Assembly: GCA_018873245.2 (NCBI GenBank) | Contig: JAEMBT020000002.1 | Location: 8,778,001 to 8,842,000 of the forward strand | Reading direction: 5' to 3' | DNA: 64,000 nucleotides | Source: Archegozetes longisetosus | Lineage: Eukaryota > Arthropoda > Arachnida > Sarcoptiformes > Trhypochthoniidae | Shown: positions 24,101-39,100 of the stretch, piece by piece | How positions within the stretch are numbered: the first letter of the stretch is position 1 | How the letters are laid out: each line of letters begins with the position of its first letter | Notes under the pieces: model-generated | What the model was told of the DNA's origin: nothing | Databases searched by the model: none | The model's input: the letters and a program-made list of their open reading frames with translations, nothing else | Position numbers and translations under genes: made by a program

Positions 24101-27100
24101 TTTAAAAAAAACTTTTGTGTTTTCCATTTTTTCATATAATTTTCAATTGATAGACGAATTATTCATCGAATAGCTCTTCAGGCTAAAAATCAATGAATGA
24201 AGTCTGACATAAGAACTTCTATTGTTGTCACTTGAGCCTCATCTGTAGTCACAGTTTACATAAATATAATTTTAGTGTAACATCAAACCTTTGATCCAAG
24301 TTATAAACCATTGAAATATGAACCAGAAATAGAACAGATTATGCATTAATTTAATCATTGATTTATTTTATTTTAGACATTCACAGGAAGTATATTAGTT
24401 TCGGTCAACCCTTACAAGATGTATGATATATATGGCCTTAATATGGTTAAGAAATATGAGGGGCAAATCTTAGGAACATTACCGCCGTATGTATAGCGCA
24501 CACAGTTCTAGTTATCCAACAAGGGTTGTGGTGCGAAAGCGCATTATTAAGATAACAAATACAATAGTTTAAGACCTAACAAGAAGTATTTGCATCTTTC
24601 CTAGACATTTATTTGCCATAGGAAGTGGAGCTTATAGTAAGATGACTAAAGACAATGAGGATCAAGTGGTAGTGATCTGGTAAGAGTCAAACATCTCGAA
24701 GACATGTTTCAAACTGATATAAAATGCAATAAATTTGCGTTTTATTTAGCGGAGAGAGTGGTGCAGGAAAGACAGAGAACACGAAACTCTTAATGCAATA
24801 TTTGGCTGCAGTTAACAAATCTCCGAGTAACATAATAACAGAACAAATATTGGAAGCGACGCCTTTACTCGAGTCGTTTGGTAACGCCAAAACTGTTAAA
24901 AATAATAATTCCAGTCGATTTGGCAAATACTTAGAAATTCACTTTAAGGAGTAATAATCACATCCAATACTTGTAGATTGTTTGTAATTTTAATTGTTCT
25001 CTATTTTAAGGGGTGTTATAACTGGTGCCCGAACTACAGAATACTTATTAGAAAAATCACGAATTGTTACTCAAGCTCAAGACGAGAGAAATTATCACGT
25101 ATTTTACGAATTATTAGCTGGGCTAACCAACGATGAAAAAGAAAAGTATGGCTTACAAGTAGCCGATAAATATTTTTATTTAAATCAAGGTGGCTCTTGT
25201 GAGATCGATGGCAAAGACGATGCCGAAGGTTTCAGATTTCTTTTGGCTGCTATGCAAGTGCTCGGATTCACTAACGAAGAACAAGACACCATATTCCGAA
25301 TGCTCGCTTCTGTCCTGCATTTAGGAAATATTTATTTTCATCGCAAACAGTTCAGACATGGCCAGGAAGGCGTTGAAGTTGGAAGTGACGCGGAGATTCG
25401 ATGGGTTTCGCATTTACTTCAATTATCTTTGGACGGCATTTTCAAAGCCATGACCGTGAAGACAACAGAAGCCAGAAATGAGAGAATGCTAACACCTCTT
25501 AATATTGATCAAGCATTAGACGCAAGGGATGCCATTTCAAAGGCTCTCTATTCATGCCTCTTCTCGTGGCTCGTGCAAAGAGTCAATCTAATGGTGTATA
25601 AGGGAGCCAGAAAGACAACTCTTGCCATTTTAGATATCTTTGGGTTCGAAGATTTCAAAGATAACAATTTCGAGCAGTTATGCATCAATTATGCGAATGA
25701 AACGTTGCAGTCATACTTCAATAAATATGTATTCAAGTTAGAGCAACAGGAATACGCTAAAGAAAAAATAGAATGGCAGCCACTGAGTTATCCTGACAAC
25801 CAATCTGTTTTAGCATTGATTTCTAAAAAGCCTGTCGGAATTCTGCCTCTTCTCGACGATGAAAGCAACTTCCCAAAAGCAACCGATCAATCATTCCTGG
25901 AAAAGTGTCACTACAATCACGCTCTCAATGAGCTATACAGTCGTCCCCGAATGTCTTCAATGGAGTTCGGAATCAAACACTACGCGGGACAAGTTTGGTA
26001 TTCTGTTGATGGTTTTCTTGACAAAAATAGAGACACTTTGCGATCAGATGTTATTGAGTTATTGATTAGCAGTAAAATGTCAATGATTTCGAAAATGTTT
26101 CAAAATTTGCGCGACTCGGTCGAAGCAAATAAAACTTATAGCAGAAGTGATGGAAGATTTGTAACAATGAAACCAAGAGCACCAACTGTTTCAGCGAGAT
26201 TTCAAGATTCGCTACAAACTCTGTTAGACATAATGTCAAAATGCAATCCTTGGTTTGTTCGTTGCATTAAACCTAATGGCGAAAAGGCGTCCATGAAATT
26301 CGATATACCGGTTGTGTTGGAACAATTGCGCTACTCGGGAATGTTAGAGACTATACGCATACGAAAACTCGGCTATCCGATCAGAATGAAATATCAACAA
26401 TTCGTTTTAAGGCATGTTTATTGGATTAAAGATTATTAAAGATGAATAGATTACTGAGATTCCAAATTGAATACTAGGTTTCGGTGTCTGATGATGGGCA
26501 AGATTGCTCGCGGAACATCATCGAAAGAAACTTGCAGATTCATATTAGAAAGAGTGCCATCATACGAGGATCATTATCAATATGGATCGACTAAAGTATT
26601 ATATTTTTCTTTATGCTTCTTACAAATGCAGTATGAGAGCATAATTGCATTGTATTTTATTCGCAGATATTCCTACGCGAGTCATTAGAGCAAGCATTAG
26701 AAAAGGAACGCGTAGACGTTTTACTTTCATCAGTTATTAAGATACAGTCTCAATTAAGAGGATATTTAGCAAGACGTAGATATCGCGCAGTTCGTTCGAA
26801 CGTCATTAAAATCCAGTCAACTTACAGGGCTTATAGAGCGAAAAGGGATTACAAAATGATCAGGAATGGAATCATTAAAGTTCAAGCCACCTTCAAAATG
26901 AAAAGACAAAAATCAGAATACGAAAAGGTTAGCCCAATTTGTTTTGAGTTGATTTTTTAAATCCTATCATATTGTTAAAGCTGTATTACTTGCGATAAGT
27001 TTAGCTTAGCTATGGAATGCCTTAGACGCATATTGGAAACACGCTAACACTGAAGTTTTGTTAGTATTTGTAAAGTAAATCTAACCAAATCCTTAAATAA

Positions 27101-30100
27101 CAAGATACTATTGGTAAATGTGATTCAAACGATAGTGCACGACATTCCATAGCACTTTTTTCTTGTTTCTTAATCAAACATGTTTGACAGTGAATAAGTT
27201 GAAGTTGTGAGATTTAGTTGCTTCCCCTCAGGTTGATTGTGACAAAACGAGCTCAATAATATTTAGTTAGCTAAATCAAGCACTTGATGTGGTGTGCCTT
27301 TTTAAAAAACCACTTATCTATGGCTTAAAATAGGAAAATTTAGCACAATTTAAAACTTAACCCAAATAGAATTAAATGTAAACATCAAATGCGAGAGTGC
27401 AAACAATACTTAAGGAGGGGGTGTCTAAAGCTAATCATTAGTTATTCTCACTGACTAGTTTTAACGATAAAAATCCATTCATATCTCAAGTTTTATTATT
27501 TTCTTAACCATTATTTTTCATAAGTCAAGCCTCGAAATGAACAAATAACCAAAATAAATTCCTCGAGTTCAATTAGTACCACATTGACAGGCATTCCATT
27601 AAGTATTCTGAGAATGACTCGTATTTTACTCAAGGTAAAGAGTTGATTTTTTTATATTTATGGGAAAATTCAATTTTTAGCCCGAGTATAAGCTAAGGTC
27701 GGTGCCTGTTCATAACTTAAAATGAACTGGTAAGATTGAAATTTAATTTGAAAAACGCGTTTTAAAAGTGCATAAAGTTGGGTGTTTTTTATTGTGATAA
27801 ATCTTCTAAATTGTTTCGGAGAAACTCGAATGAAAGATGAGAACTAACAAAAATAAGATTCAAATTTTATGCTTATGTATTATTTATATGAATGAAATAC
27901 GGAGAAAATGCACCTAACTTGGTGCAACTGATACATAACTGCATAAAACAAGCTTCGGTTGTTTAATTAATCAAAATTGATATCTTAGATTGCCTATAGA
28001 TATAGTAATGATAGGGTTATAGTCGATCTCTTATTTTAAACAAAATGGAGTTCAAACCATAATAGCAAAACAGGTTACCTAAGAGTGTTATTGAAACCAG
28101 CAAAAATTTTAGAACATTAAAGCTTTTAAAAAGCCGAAGGCTTCAATCTTTAGGAATCCGTTAAAATTAATAAATTATTGACGTGATCACCTGTTGGCTA
28201 ATCATTTCTTTATTTAGTTCAGTCTTGAGTGTTTTTAGTTTTAGACTTAGTCTTTAGTATTGAATAAGAAGGTTTGTTTTTCAGATAAAAGCGCTTAAGT
28301 CTCGTCAAAGAGAGGTTGAAAGAGTAGCGATCGAAAAAGCTAAAGAAAAAGCAGTACGAGATCGTGACGAACACGAACGGACGTCAAGAGTTGTGGCTGG
28401 AATTAATCATCTTGAAATCCCAGCCGAATTAGCATTTATTCTGAGCAAACTCGAAGGTATTTCAAAGTTACAAAACATATCTTACAGAAACTGAATTTTC
28501 TTTGAAATTCGATACAGAGTGGCAATGCATTCATACAAATCAGAATATTGTTAAGGTCAATAGTCACGTCAACAATCAAAGACAAAAATACCGTTTACCA
28601 GCAGATATCGATTATCACGCTTTCACAAAGTTTACGAATATTTACTTCAGGGCTCATATTTGGGGCATGAAAAGAGAGCCAATCAAAACTCCTTTCTTGG
28701 CAAAAAATAACGAAATAGATTTTCAAGACTCGCTAGCCATTTTCAAATTGGTATGAATTAAGCAATAAATATGTTTGCCTCAAAGTGGGTGCAATTATAC
28801 GGTTGATTACTTTTAGGTACTTCGGTTTATGAATGACAGTAATTTGAGCGGTAAAAAGGAAAAAGCACTGGCCGATTATATCATACAGAAAGGTCTTTCC
28901 AACAGTGCTATGCGCGATGAAATCCTGTGCCAGCTCTGCAATCAGACCTGGAAGAATGAGAATAGTGCAAATAATGAACGCGGTTGGCTCTTATTAGCAA
29001 ATTGTTTGAGTTGCTTTCCTCCAAGTTCTACGCTTTATAAATATTTGCTCAAGTATGACATTTCCCATAAATAATTATTGGATATGTTATAATCTCTATA
29101 TCAATATTTAGATATGTTTCCGATCAGGGATTTGATGGATACAAATCAGTTACTCAACGACTGGTATGTCAATAGTTTTTAGAATTAATCTTTGGTCATT
29201 CAACAAATTGTAATTGTATATACTTTTCGAAATCAGTTACTTGAAAGTGAGAAATCTGAGCCTCAAAATGTTCGCACTTATCCGCCGTGTCTTCTCGAGT
29301 GGAAATCTAATAGCAAGAGATGTAACATGGCTTTGGAGGCAAACTTTTCTGATGGTAATAAAAATTAGTATTGTTATTGTTATGATAAAACTAATGCCCA
29401 ATAAAGATAAAAATGAGCTACAGGAATGTCGTTATCGCATATTTGTATAACTATAGGTGATAGAAAATACGCCCCAATAGAGTCATGGACTACAGCCGAA
29501 GCTTTTGCTTCAGAGGCATTGCGTGCAAAAGGCCTGACTTCAACTTTTGGATGGACTGTCGATCTGGAAGATGACGGAGATGAGTATGGACTCAATGGAA
29601 ACGACTATGTTTTGGACTTAATATCAGAAATGGAAATTCCTGCTGCGTTTCCTGCAAATAAAAGCTATTTTCTCGTATCTGCCGATAGAACCAAACAGAG
29701 AAGTGACAGAATTAATCCGTAAGTAGACTTTCAACTGAAATGTCAAAAGTTTTTCATTAATAATTTATTGGTTTGTAAAGGCATCACAATCCTGAACGCA
29801 TAAATAAAGTTGAATTAGACATTGAAGAGTCAATACCTGTGCCATCATTTAGCAATCATTATGAGTCACAACAATCACATGTAGCCGTTGGTCACAATAG
29901 TCGCAATCAGTCACGTCGTAGTGATTCCATTCGCAATCAAAGAACACGTTCTTTATCAAGAGAACATTTAGCGCAAACAGACACCAACGATAACAATATG
30001 TTATCTCCAGACCAAGACATAGCTCTCTCCAAGAAGAGCAAATTGAATGAGCGCTACTTAAATAATCAGAAATTAAATTCAACAGAGAAGATTCAACTGT

Positions 30101-33100
30101 CAGAGACCAGCAAACTGAATCAAAGATATGTAACGAATAAATTAGAAGCTGGTCGAAAGAGCGCGGACATTGAGTTGCAGTCGAAAAGAAGAAACATTCA
30201 CTCAAAAAGTTCAGATAAACAATCAAAACTGGTTAATAAGCGCAGTATTTCTATGCAAGAGCTCGGACTGGCTTCTTCTGCACTGAACGACCGTTACTTT
30301 TCTTCAAGAAATGATTTGCACAAAACCGCTTCATTGACTGGAGGCAGTGATAATGGAGCTGATCCTCCGAATAAAGTTTTAAGTCTTTCAAGCTTGAAAG
30401 AGGACTCAATAACTAACGAACACTTTAGTAAACCTAACCGAACGAATATGAGTTCTCGTCCTTTACCTGCAGAGCCTGGAGAAGAAGTTTCTGCTGGAGT
30501 ATCGCAAACTAATAAACCTCACACAAGAAAACCACATGTCATCCGTCCATCAAGTCGCTCATCTTCATCCTCGCTGTCCTCAGAAGCGTCATCGGCTGAT
30601 CAAGAGGCAGATTATCCAATAATTGATGGTGACAAAAATCGAAAGGAAATGAATGAATTTAGAGACAAGTCTAATGAACAGAACGCGCGATATCAGAAAT
30701 ATAGCGGAAAAATTTCAGCTCAATCGAGTTCTCGACATCCGCCTTATTCTCACACTTCAAAAGCTTATATCGACAGATCTGTCAGCAGGGATAGTGAGTA
30801 CCAATTGGTTAGGGGTTCGGCCATGTCCGACACTTCTGAATCACCATCGCTTGCATCACATGTCAGAAATATACGAATCCCTTCACACACCTCAGAACTA
30901 GACCAATATTTAGACGACTTATTCAACCCTGTTTTGGACGCAAATCTCGATGAGTTGAGTGATGCGCGATCTTTAGCCGCATCCATCAAAGGTGGCTCTG
31001 AAGCAGGGTATTATGGATGGAAAAAACTCGAACAAAGTGTAGAAAGTGAAAGCATAAATTTTTCTATTTCTGACAGAAGTAGTTTTAAAGAATGCATTGA
31101 AAATAGAAAACTTTGTCAATTTTACGAGGACCTCAATGTTCTTCTGAATGATGACCTAGATATCGATACGAATGAATTCGATGCTTTAGTTAAGCCAAGC
31201 AAATTAGTCAATTCTTTGAAAGGTGGAGGAAATAACGATATTGAGGTAAGCCAATTGTTACAAAATATGAAAAACTGAAATTTGATCAAATATTCACAAA
31301 TCTGATGCAATTGTAGAGTGGACCGCAGTTGAAATTAAGCATAAACACGAACTTAGATTCGAATACAGCGTTCTCACCAACGGATCAAATCGATGCCAAT
31401 AGAGTGGAATCATTGAATCAAACGCCAACTCCTGGAAGTATGCCATTGATGAACATGGCTGGAATGACAGTCCCGATGGTGGACGCCTCGCAAATGATTC
31501 AGCAGCAAGTACTTCACCAGCAAATGATTCAGATGCAGCAAAGAGCTTTTTTGGCATCTTCTCTACAACAAAATTTAGAAATTCAAAAACAACTGCTTCA
31601 ACAGAACCAACAGCTTCAGACTTTATTAGTTCAAACATCTGTGGTCAGTCCCAGTTCTCCCATAAACAACATTTCATCGAATGAAGTCATGAGCAGTTCG
31701 CCATCAAACATATCATATCCAATGTCGCCACTGCTGCAGATTCAACCAATTTCATTACTACAGCCATCATTAGGTGATACTAATTTAGGTTTATCGATGC
31801 CGAATCTCCAGATGACTCCTTCAGCTACGTCGGAAAATATGGATACTTCTTCTTCATCAATAAAAGAAATTCAAACTTCTGCCAATCGATCACAGATGAA
31901 AGGAGGGATCCCTCCTCCACCTCCACCCCCACCGCCACCTCCGCCGCCATTATCTCCAACAACAGCTGATGTTTATGGTCGAGCAAAAACAGTCAGAATA
32001 GGGAAATGGCGATGGCCTCCACCCGCAGATGGATCGCCAACTCCGAATAGTTTTTTCGAATTCAAAAGGAAGAAACAGCAGGAAAAAAGTGAGAAGAATG
32101 GGGAAGACAGCACACAATCGATCGATTTTCCTGAAATCCAAAATATGAATGAAGCCACTGCTTTTCCTCCACAAACTCAACAAAATCCAAAGTATGAGAC
32201 AAAACCACATGAAAAGCACGAACGGTTTGTCAAGAAAGAGGACAAGGTGAAACAGTCTCATAATGTTCCGGGAAGTATTGGAAAATTAAGAATCAGTTCT
32301 GAAATGAAGGCAAAACTGGAGCAGTTGACGATTGATCAGAGCGTGCGGTCTAGAAAAGACGGGAGAGAGAGGACAACAATGCAAAGTAGAAGTATGGATG
32401 ACATCGCGAGTGCGGGTGCTGTCAAAAAGCTGTCGGAACAGAGGAAAGCATTGTTAGAGCAACAACTTATGGGTTCACTGCGAAACGCTAATGATCTGAT
32501 TGAGCAAAACACTCCATTGAACAGACGCCTCGGGCATAGAGTGGAATCTGCAGACAATATTCACACAAAGTATGCCCAAAGCGGTGCAATTTTAGCTAAT
32601 TACGAGATCTCTCATGCGGAGAGTCTGGTAAAGAGTACGAATCCAACTGATAAGTTACGCAAAAGTGGGAGCAGAGAGATTCGTGAACGACGTGACGAAC
32701 TCGGACCTTATAATCGCATGGCAGGCACAATGACTTCAACAATTCAAGCAGAGTGTGGTGACCATCTTAGTTACTCTACAGAACACGGTACTTTCTTTGA
32801 CGAGGTCAGTACTACTAACAGTGTTGCCTACGAGGAAAGCATTTCGTCCAGTACCGCAAACCTCCAGAGATCGGCGCTTAAGCTCAACAGTGAGTTACAA
32901 CAATCGAAACAAGTAAAGCGAATGAGTGTTCCACCACCTCCACCTCCAGTTAATGGAGTCAATAATGTGAGCACATCTTTGGTTAATCCAACTTACCAGT
33001 GCTTACAACAACTGAATCAAAGTGGCCCACCATCGGTGGCAGCTTCAAGTAGTTATTATGCCCCGAGTTCGCCGATAATGGCTCGACATAACAGAAAACT

Positions 33101-36100
33101 GCCACCTCCGCCAATCGGTATGGCCATATCTCACGATAGATTATCTTTCGATCGGATTGAATTCGAAGAAAGCAATGAATTTCTGAACCCAGTGGAAGCG
33201 CCTCCACCTTCAGTAGTGACCCGACCAGGACAGACAACTGTGGATACGGTTAAAACCAAGCTCTATCAGACAAGTGATGCACCGTTTTTAACATATTCAA
33301 AAGTTGACTGGAAAATTAATATCAGGAAGGAAGTCAGTATTTTATAAGACAAAACTTGAGTAAGATCCTAAATTTAAATTTGTTCTCAGGTATTTTCGCC
33401 TCAAGAAACTATTGACAATCCTCTTACGCTTCATCTAATATTTTGTCAAATCGTTAGAGACGCTTATTCTCCGACTTGCATAAGATTAACTCAAGAAGAG
33501 AAATATAAGCTACAATCACAACTACAAAGCCATGGCATAAATATTAATAATATTTATTCATCAGCTCCTAAACTTCAATCTCAGAAAAGTATTATAGAAT
33601 ATGCGAGAGAACTACCGACTTATTTCTGCCGCTTATACCCTGTTTCTGGTGGAAGAAATTTGCCAAACGTCCACTTACTTGGAGTATCTCATTCTGGTGT
33701 CAGATTAATTCAGAGAGAAAGAGATGCGATCTGTGATTATCTCAAAGTACTGGATAGACTCAGGTTTGAACTCCAATGCATTCAATTGAACATGAATCAA
33801 TGCTTAACTTATGTTTAATGTATAGCTTGGATGATATTTCTGAAATCATAATTCCTGGCAGTTGTACCATTCAAATTTTGTTATGCGGTGGCGGTTGGAT
33901 TACTTTGTTCTCTCCAAAGGTCAGTAGTCGTAAATTCTAGCTATTAATCATTAATTAGTAATTGTAATTATGCTTTCAGGCCATTCAAATTAAGAATTTG
34001 ATTGAAAAGTTTGCATTAGAGGCTCGACAGGTTCGAATAATTTGATAAAAATATCTATGCTTCCCATATATATGTGTTTTAATGCAATATCTCTGATTGT
34101 TATTAGAATCGCGTGGAATTTGTGCGCGCATTAAAGGATTACTCGAGTGGCGAACCATCATTGCTAGGATTTAGAAAAGGAGATATCATTCGAATTGTCA
34201 AAAATAAGAATTTACATTTGGCTAAAGGTATGAATGATTGTTTGATGTGTACATTTTTCTGCTAAAATCGTCTCACGAATACCTCACGATTCACTTGACA
34301 TCTAAATGACTTAATTGCTGCGCACAATTTGCAACTTTAGCTGAAAATCACTCAAATTAACCAGTGATTAGAATCTGTAAAAGCTTTCAAAACCATTGAG
34401 TGCTGCGTGTCAAGTGTTGTTGCAAATCGATAACAGAGTTGAGTAGCATTTTAGTGAATGACATCGCAAAGTATATCTGTTATATCTGAAGCTATCTTAG
34501 ATGACATAAAGATAGATATCTAAAACGATAGTCACTCTCAAAGTCTGGTTTTAAAAGTTTCTCCAGATAAAACAGTTAAAGTTTTAATGCTCCTGTAACT
34601 TTAATCACAAGTCTAATTGTTTACTCGTTGACTAAAATTTTTGTTTCAAAATCAGCTTTTACTTGTCAATTGTAATCTTGCAAAAAGTAGTTTAGAAATG
34701 GCAAAATGAATTCAGTAATTTCAAATAATTCAGTCCTAGTCCTGTCACAAGATTTAGTTGATAAATGAGTTTTCAAAATAAAAATTCTTTTGTTGTGGGC
34801 GCTATTCTAGCGATTACATGTATTCTTAACTCAAAGTCAACGACTAAATGATAAGATTTTGTTTCTTGTGTTTTAAACTTTATTCATAAGTCACTTCTAA
34901 TCGATTCGTAACACTAAAGTGTGACTCCTTAGATTTGAAGAAACTTTTTAAAAGAACAGACTGTATTCACTAGTATTTACCTAGTTTTGAATTCTTTGCT
35001 TTTCGATTGAAGTTTCTTATCTAATCTGAAGTCGAGGATGTTTAAACAGCAGGCTGTCACACAGTTACAATTCGACTAAAGGCTTATTAAATGAAAAAAT
35101 GATATCTATTCTATTGTTATCTATTCAATAAAAGTTGAAATTATGGAATAGGATACGGATGATAGCTAAGAATTTACTATGAAAGCTAAGCCAAGTGTCT
35201 TTAAAGTACCCTACAAGCATAGAAATATGCGTATCTTTTCTCTATTCATATCCGTTGAGTCCTGACCAAACATGAAAGCTTATTGCTTAAACTGAACAAT
35301 GTAAAACAGAATTTGAGCTGGCTTTGAGAGAAAACTTGGGAGAACACGACAAAATCGATTAGGTTTTAATTACTTAGTAATACCTGAAATTACCGTACTG
35401 TAATCGCTCTGATTATCACAAGTAGCGATGATGTTATGAGATTAATAGAACTTGAAGAACGGGATTGTTTTCTATACCGTTTTATGTTTTTTACGGTTCA
35501 TTTTAAGACATTTGATTGTTTTGATATATCGCTTATCAGGTTTCTAGAGTTGACCTCAAGCATACAAAAGAGAATAGAAGTTGATCTAAAAACAGATTAT
35601 AAAAGTTAAATATAGACTAAAAATAAAAGTTATTTGATTGACATTTAGCTGCTTTCATCATTTCTGTTGCCGACAATTGTTTTAAGGAAATCAAAAATAA
35701 TTATAACTATTGATTAGTTGAATGCAAAGCAAAAGTTGATTTAATTCGAGTTGTATTGAAGGTTCAAACTTGATTAAACTATTAGTTATTGAAAATTTAA
35801 CTTTGAATCAATTGAGAAAATTATTAATTCCTTGAGTTGAGGTGTAGTTCCGCAATGCAAAGAAAACAAGAGCTAATCCCTTTTCAGCTTATTTTATGAA
35901 AGGAAGGATCCCATAAGGAAGGAAAAGATTAAAATTGACCTAAAGGTACTGCTAGCTTCTGTCCTCGACCTTTGAGTTATTGGCTAAAAGTGTACTGAGA
36001 GAAAACCTACGTTTGCTTAACTTTAGAGAGATTATCAAACTAAGCTTCTCTTAAAACACTTGTAACCAGCAGATTAATGGTTAACAAGCAAAATATTACA

Positions 36101-39100
36101 GTTTGCTCGAAGACTTAGTTCTTCGATAATTCTCAGTCAGAGAAACTAGTGAACATTGAAGTTCCTTAATTTGTCACGCTACAAATCAAACCTTAAATAG
36201 TGATTAATTTTTTGCATCGCAAGTATTCCATTAGAGAAAAGATTTTACAAGTGCTAATCTTTTTATGATTGAACGCATAAGTAAAGGAGTAAGCTAGATG
36301 TTGTTTTTCTAACTCCATTTATTTTCAGAATTCAGTCTTTCTTGCAGTTGTAGTAAACTTGATTTTTTAAAAAATGGAATTCACTCAAAAACTAAACCTT
36401 TACAAAACTATACATTTTTTGCGACAATATTTTCTTTATTTTGAAAATTTGCTTATTATTTTGCTGGTCACGGATTGATTTGAAAAATTTAAATTAAAGT
36501 TTAAAACTTATTTCGAAATAGTGTTCTCGGCTCTTTCTGGTTAAATCGAGTGGCACATATCTCAAAAATGTATTGGCTGCTACAAATAGCATGACAAGTG
36601 ATTAAAGTTAAATGAAATGAATTAGTTTTTGTGCATATTTTTAGCTCGTTAAATGCGAGCAACAAATGCGTTGCATTCATTAGTATTTAGTGTTACACTA
36701 TTATGAGTGTTTGGGAGCTAAGCACCGAGTGTCTCTAAGGTAATGCTATTTTAAAGGTTAGAAAACAAGTTATAAAAGGCAAAAATTGTTTTGATCGAGT
36801 AATTGGTTTTACTAATGAAAACATTCCTCTGACTACACTGTTATGGCAATTTCGACTTAAAAGCATATTTTAGATTAGGTGTAGGAATAGTTAGTCACTT
36901 CGGAGTTAGTATTACTAATGGCTATACATAATAGATCATCAAGAGTTATCCATATGGAATAACGACTGAACATAAATATTATGATTTTAAACAAACTTCA
37001 TTTGATAATGAATAATTACTTTGAAGAGAATTGTTTTAAAATTATGAACCAAATAATTGCATCACAAATGAAAGTCTAGGTGTGGCAGATAACAAGTTAA
37101 TCAGAGTTAATTTGTAACTTTCGTTAGAGTTGAGTTCAAATTTGAGGAGTCAGAGAGTTCTTAAACGGTAATATAAAATATGGCAATTGGTGTTAACACT
37201 TAAATGTATGCATATTTTAGCATTTCGTACTATCTCTACTATATCTACTATATGACAATAATTGCTCATTTCAATGCATTTTGAGAGCATGTATTCAGTC
37301 AAGCATTAGGTTTGCTGTTTTTCAACTTATAACAGATAGGAGTTTCAATTGTTAAATACCTACTTTTATTGTCGCTAGATTTGAGAAATAAGTATTTCAA
37401 AGTTAACTATTGTATAGTATACAGTATGTAAAACATAGTCTTTTTGCTTGGCTGAGCGTGAACCAACACTTCAAATGCAGTTGTTTTGCAGTAACTGTAT
37501 AACAGTTTGCTATAAACATGACTGCAAATAGGATTACCAACATCAACTGGTCCACCACTACTTTACTTGTCAATGTTTTACTCCTCATTCAAACCCATTG
37601 AAAGTGATAACATGAAGTTGCTATCAATCAATGTCTTCAGTGCCTATCATTAAGTAATGAAGTGATAAGAATCTAACTTACTGTACATATCATAAGTTTC
37701 AAGTCTATTGGAATAAACTGAAAAAGCAAAGTGTGCAACTTATTCCGAATTTGGTCAGTGTTGTTGATCAAACTTTGTTGATTTGGATTGATAGGTTGGT
37801 TGTTTGGTGTTCTTGAAACTGGTGAAGGGGGAATCTTCCCGTGTGAATACGTGGTGCCTTTGAATAATCAGGAAGTTTTGAAGATATCGCAAAGAATGGT
37901 AATATCAAAGTTATTAATTCTTTTAAATCTTGGAATGCTTTAAGACGATTGTGTAACGTGAATAAGACCAGCTGTTTGTTGCGCTCTGTTTATAGGATGA
38001 GGTCAGAGGCATAATGAATGGTCACACGACAAACGGTTTTCGTTCCACTCATAACGATATCAATGATAGACAAGATATGAGGGATCGCTCCAAGAATTCT
38101 GAGTCTAACGAACAAAGTTCACTACAAGATGATAGTTCACTGTGGGTCGAGAGTAAAAATGTGAGTATTTTTTTTCACCTATTTATCACTTCAACGCTTG
38201 GTTGCAAGTCGTTAACAATGTTTAAATATTTAGGATAATTTCGATGATTCAAAAAGCGATATAACACATATTTCACAACTAAATGATGGAAAATTTTCTT
38301 TACTTCAATTTGCATTATTGAACTTTAGAGAAAGTTTGAACAAGTAAGATTTTTCACTGATAGTTAAACCCGTCTAACTTCAATATGCAGTTAAGCGGAT
38401 TTTAGGTAGTGATAGGGAATAAGCCTTAATTTTCTACGAACTTGTTTTAGTCTATTTTTAAAAATGATTTAACTGCATATTCAAGTTAGGCAGATTTGAC
38501 TCAGCTTGAACTACCAGTCATAAACTTTGAATTGCATAATTTAGGTATGATTTGCGTTCCAAAGACGGCTCAATCAGAGGTTCCATAAAATTAATTGAAA
38601 ACATTAAAGCTAAGCGAAAGAACAAAAAAGGAAAGGGTAGCGATCCAGCAGATTGGACTTGGAGTGAATTTTCTAGTTTAGTCAAATATTCAAAAGTGAG
38701 TTAAACATTACTGAGTTCAGTCAAACTTTTACATATGTTTAAGAATCACTTGAAAATTAAACATAAATATGTATTCCTTAGACACCTATTCAATCTTCTT
38801 TACTTGTGTTGTCACAAGAGCTCAATAAGGTCGCCACCGAATGTTTCTTAGGTAAGCCACTTCAAAAATAAGTTTTTCACTTATTTTTGTAATGTTTATT
38901 CATGTCTTATTGACTTTTTTTTAGCAATAATGAGATATATGGGAGATGTTCCGATGGTTAAGAATCAAACTGAAGTCGACTGCGTTTATACTATACTACT
39001 TGTAAGTTATTACAAATTAAAATATTAGGTATTGCTATTTGAGCGCATTTAGGAGACAGGATAGGTTTTGGGAGAAAACTTTTAAGCTTACATTTATATT

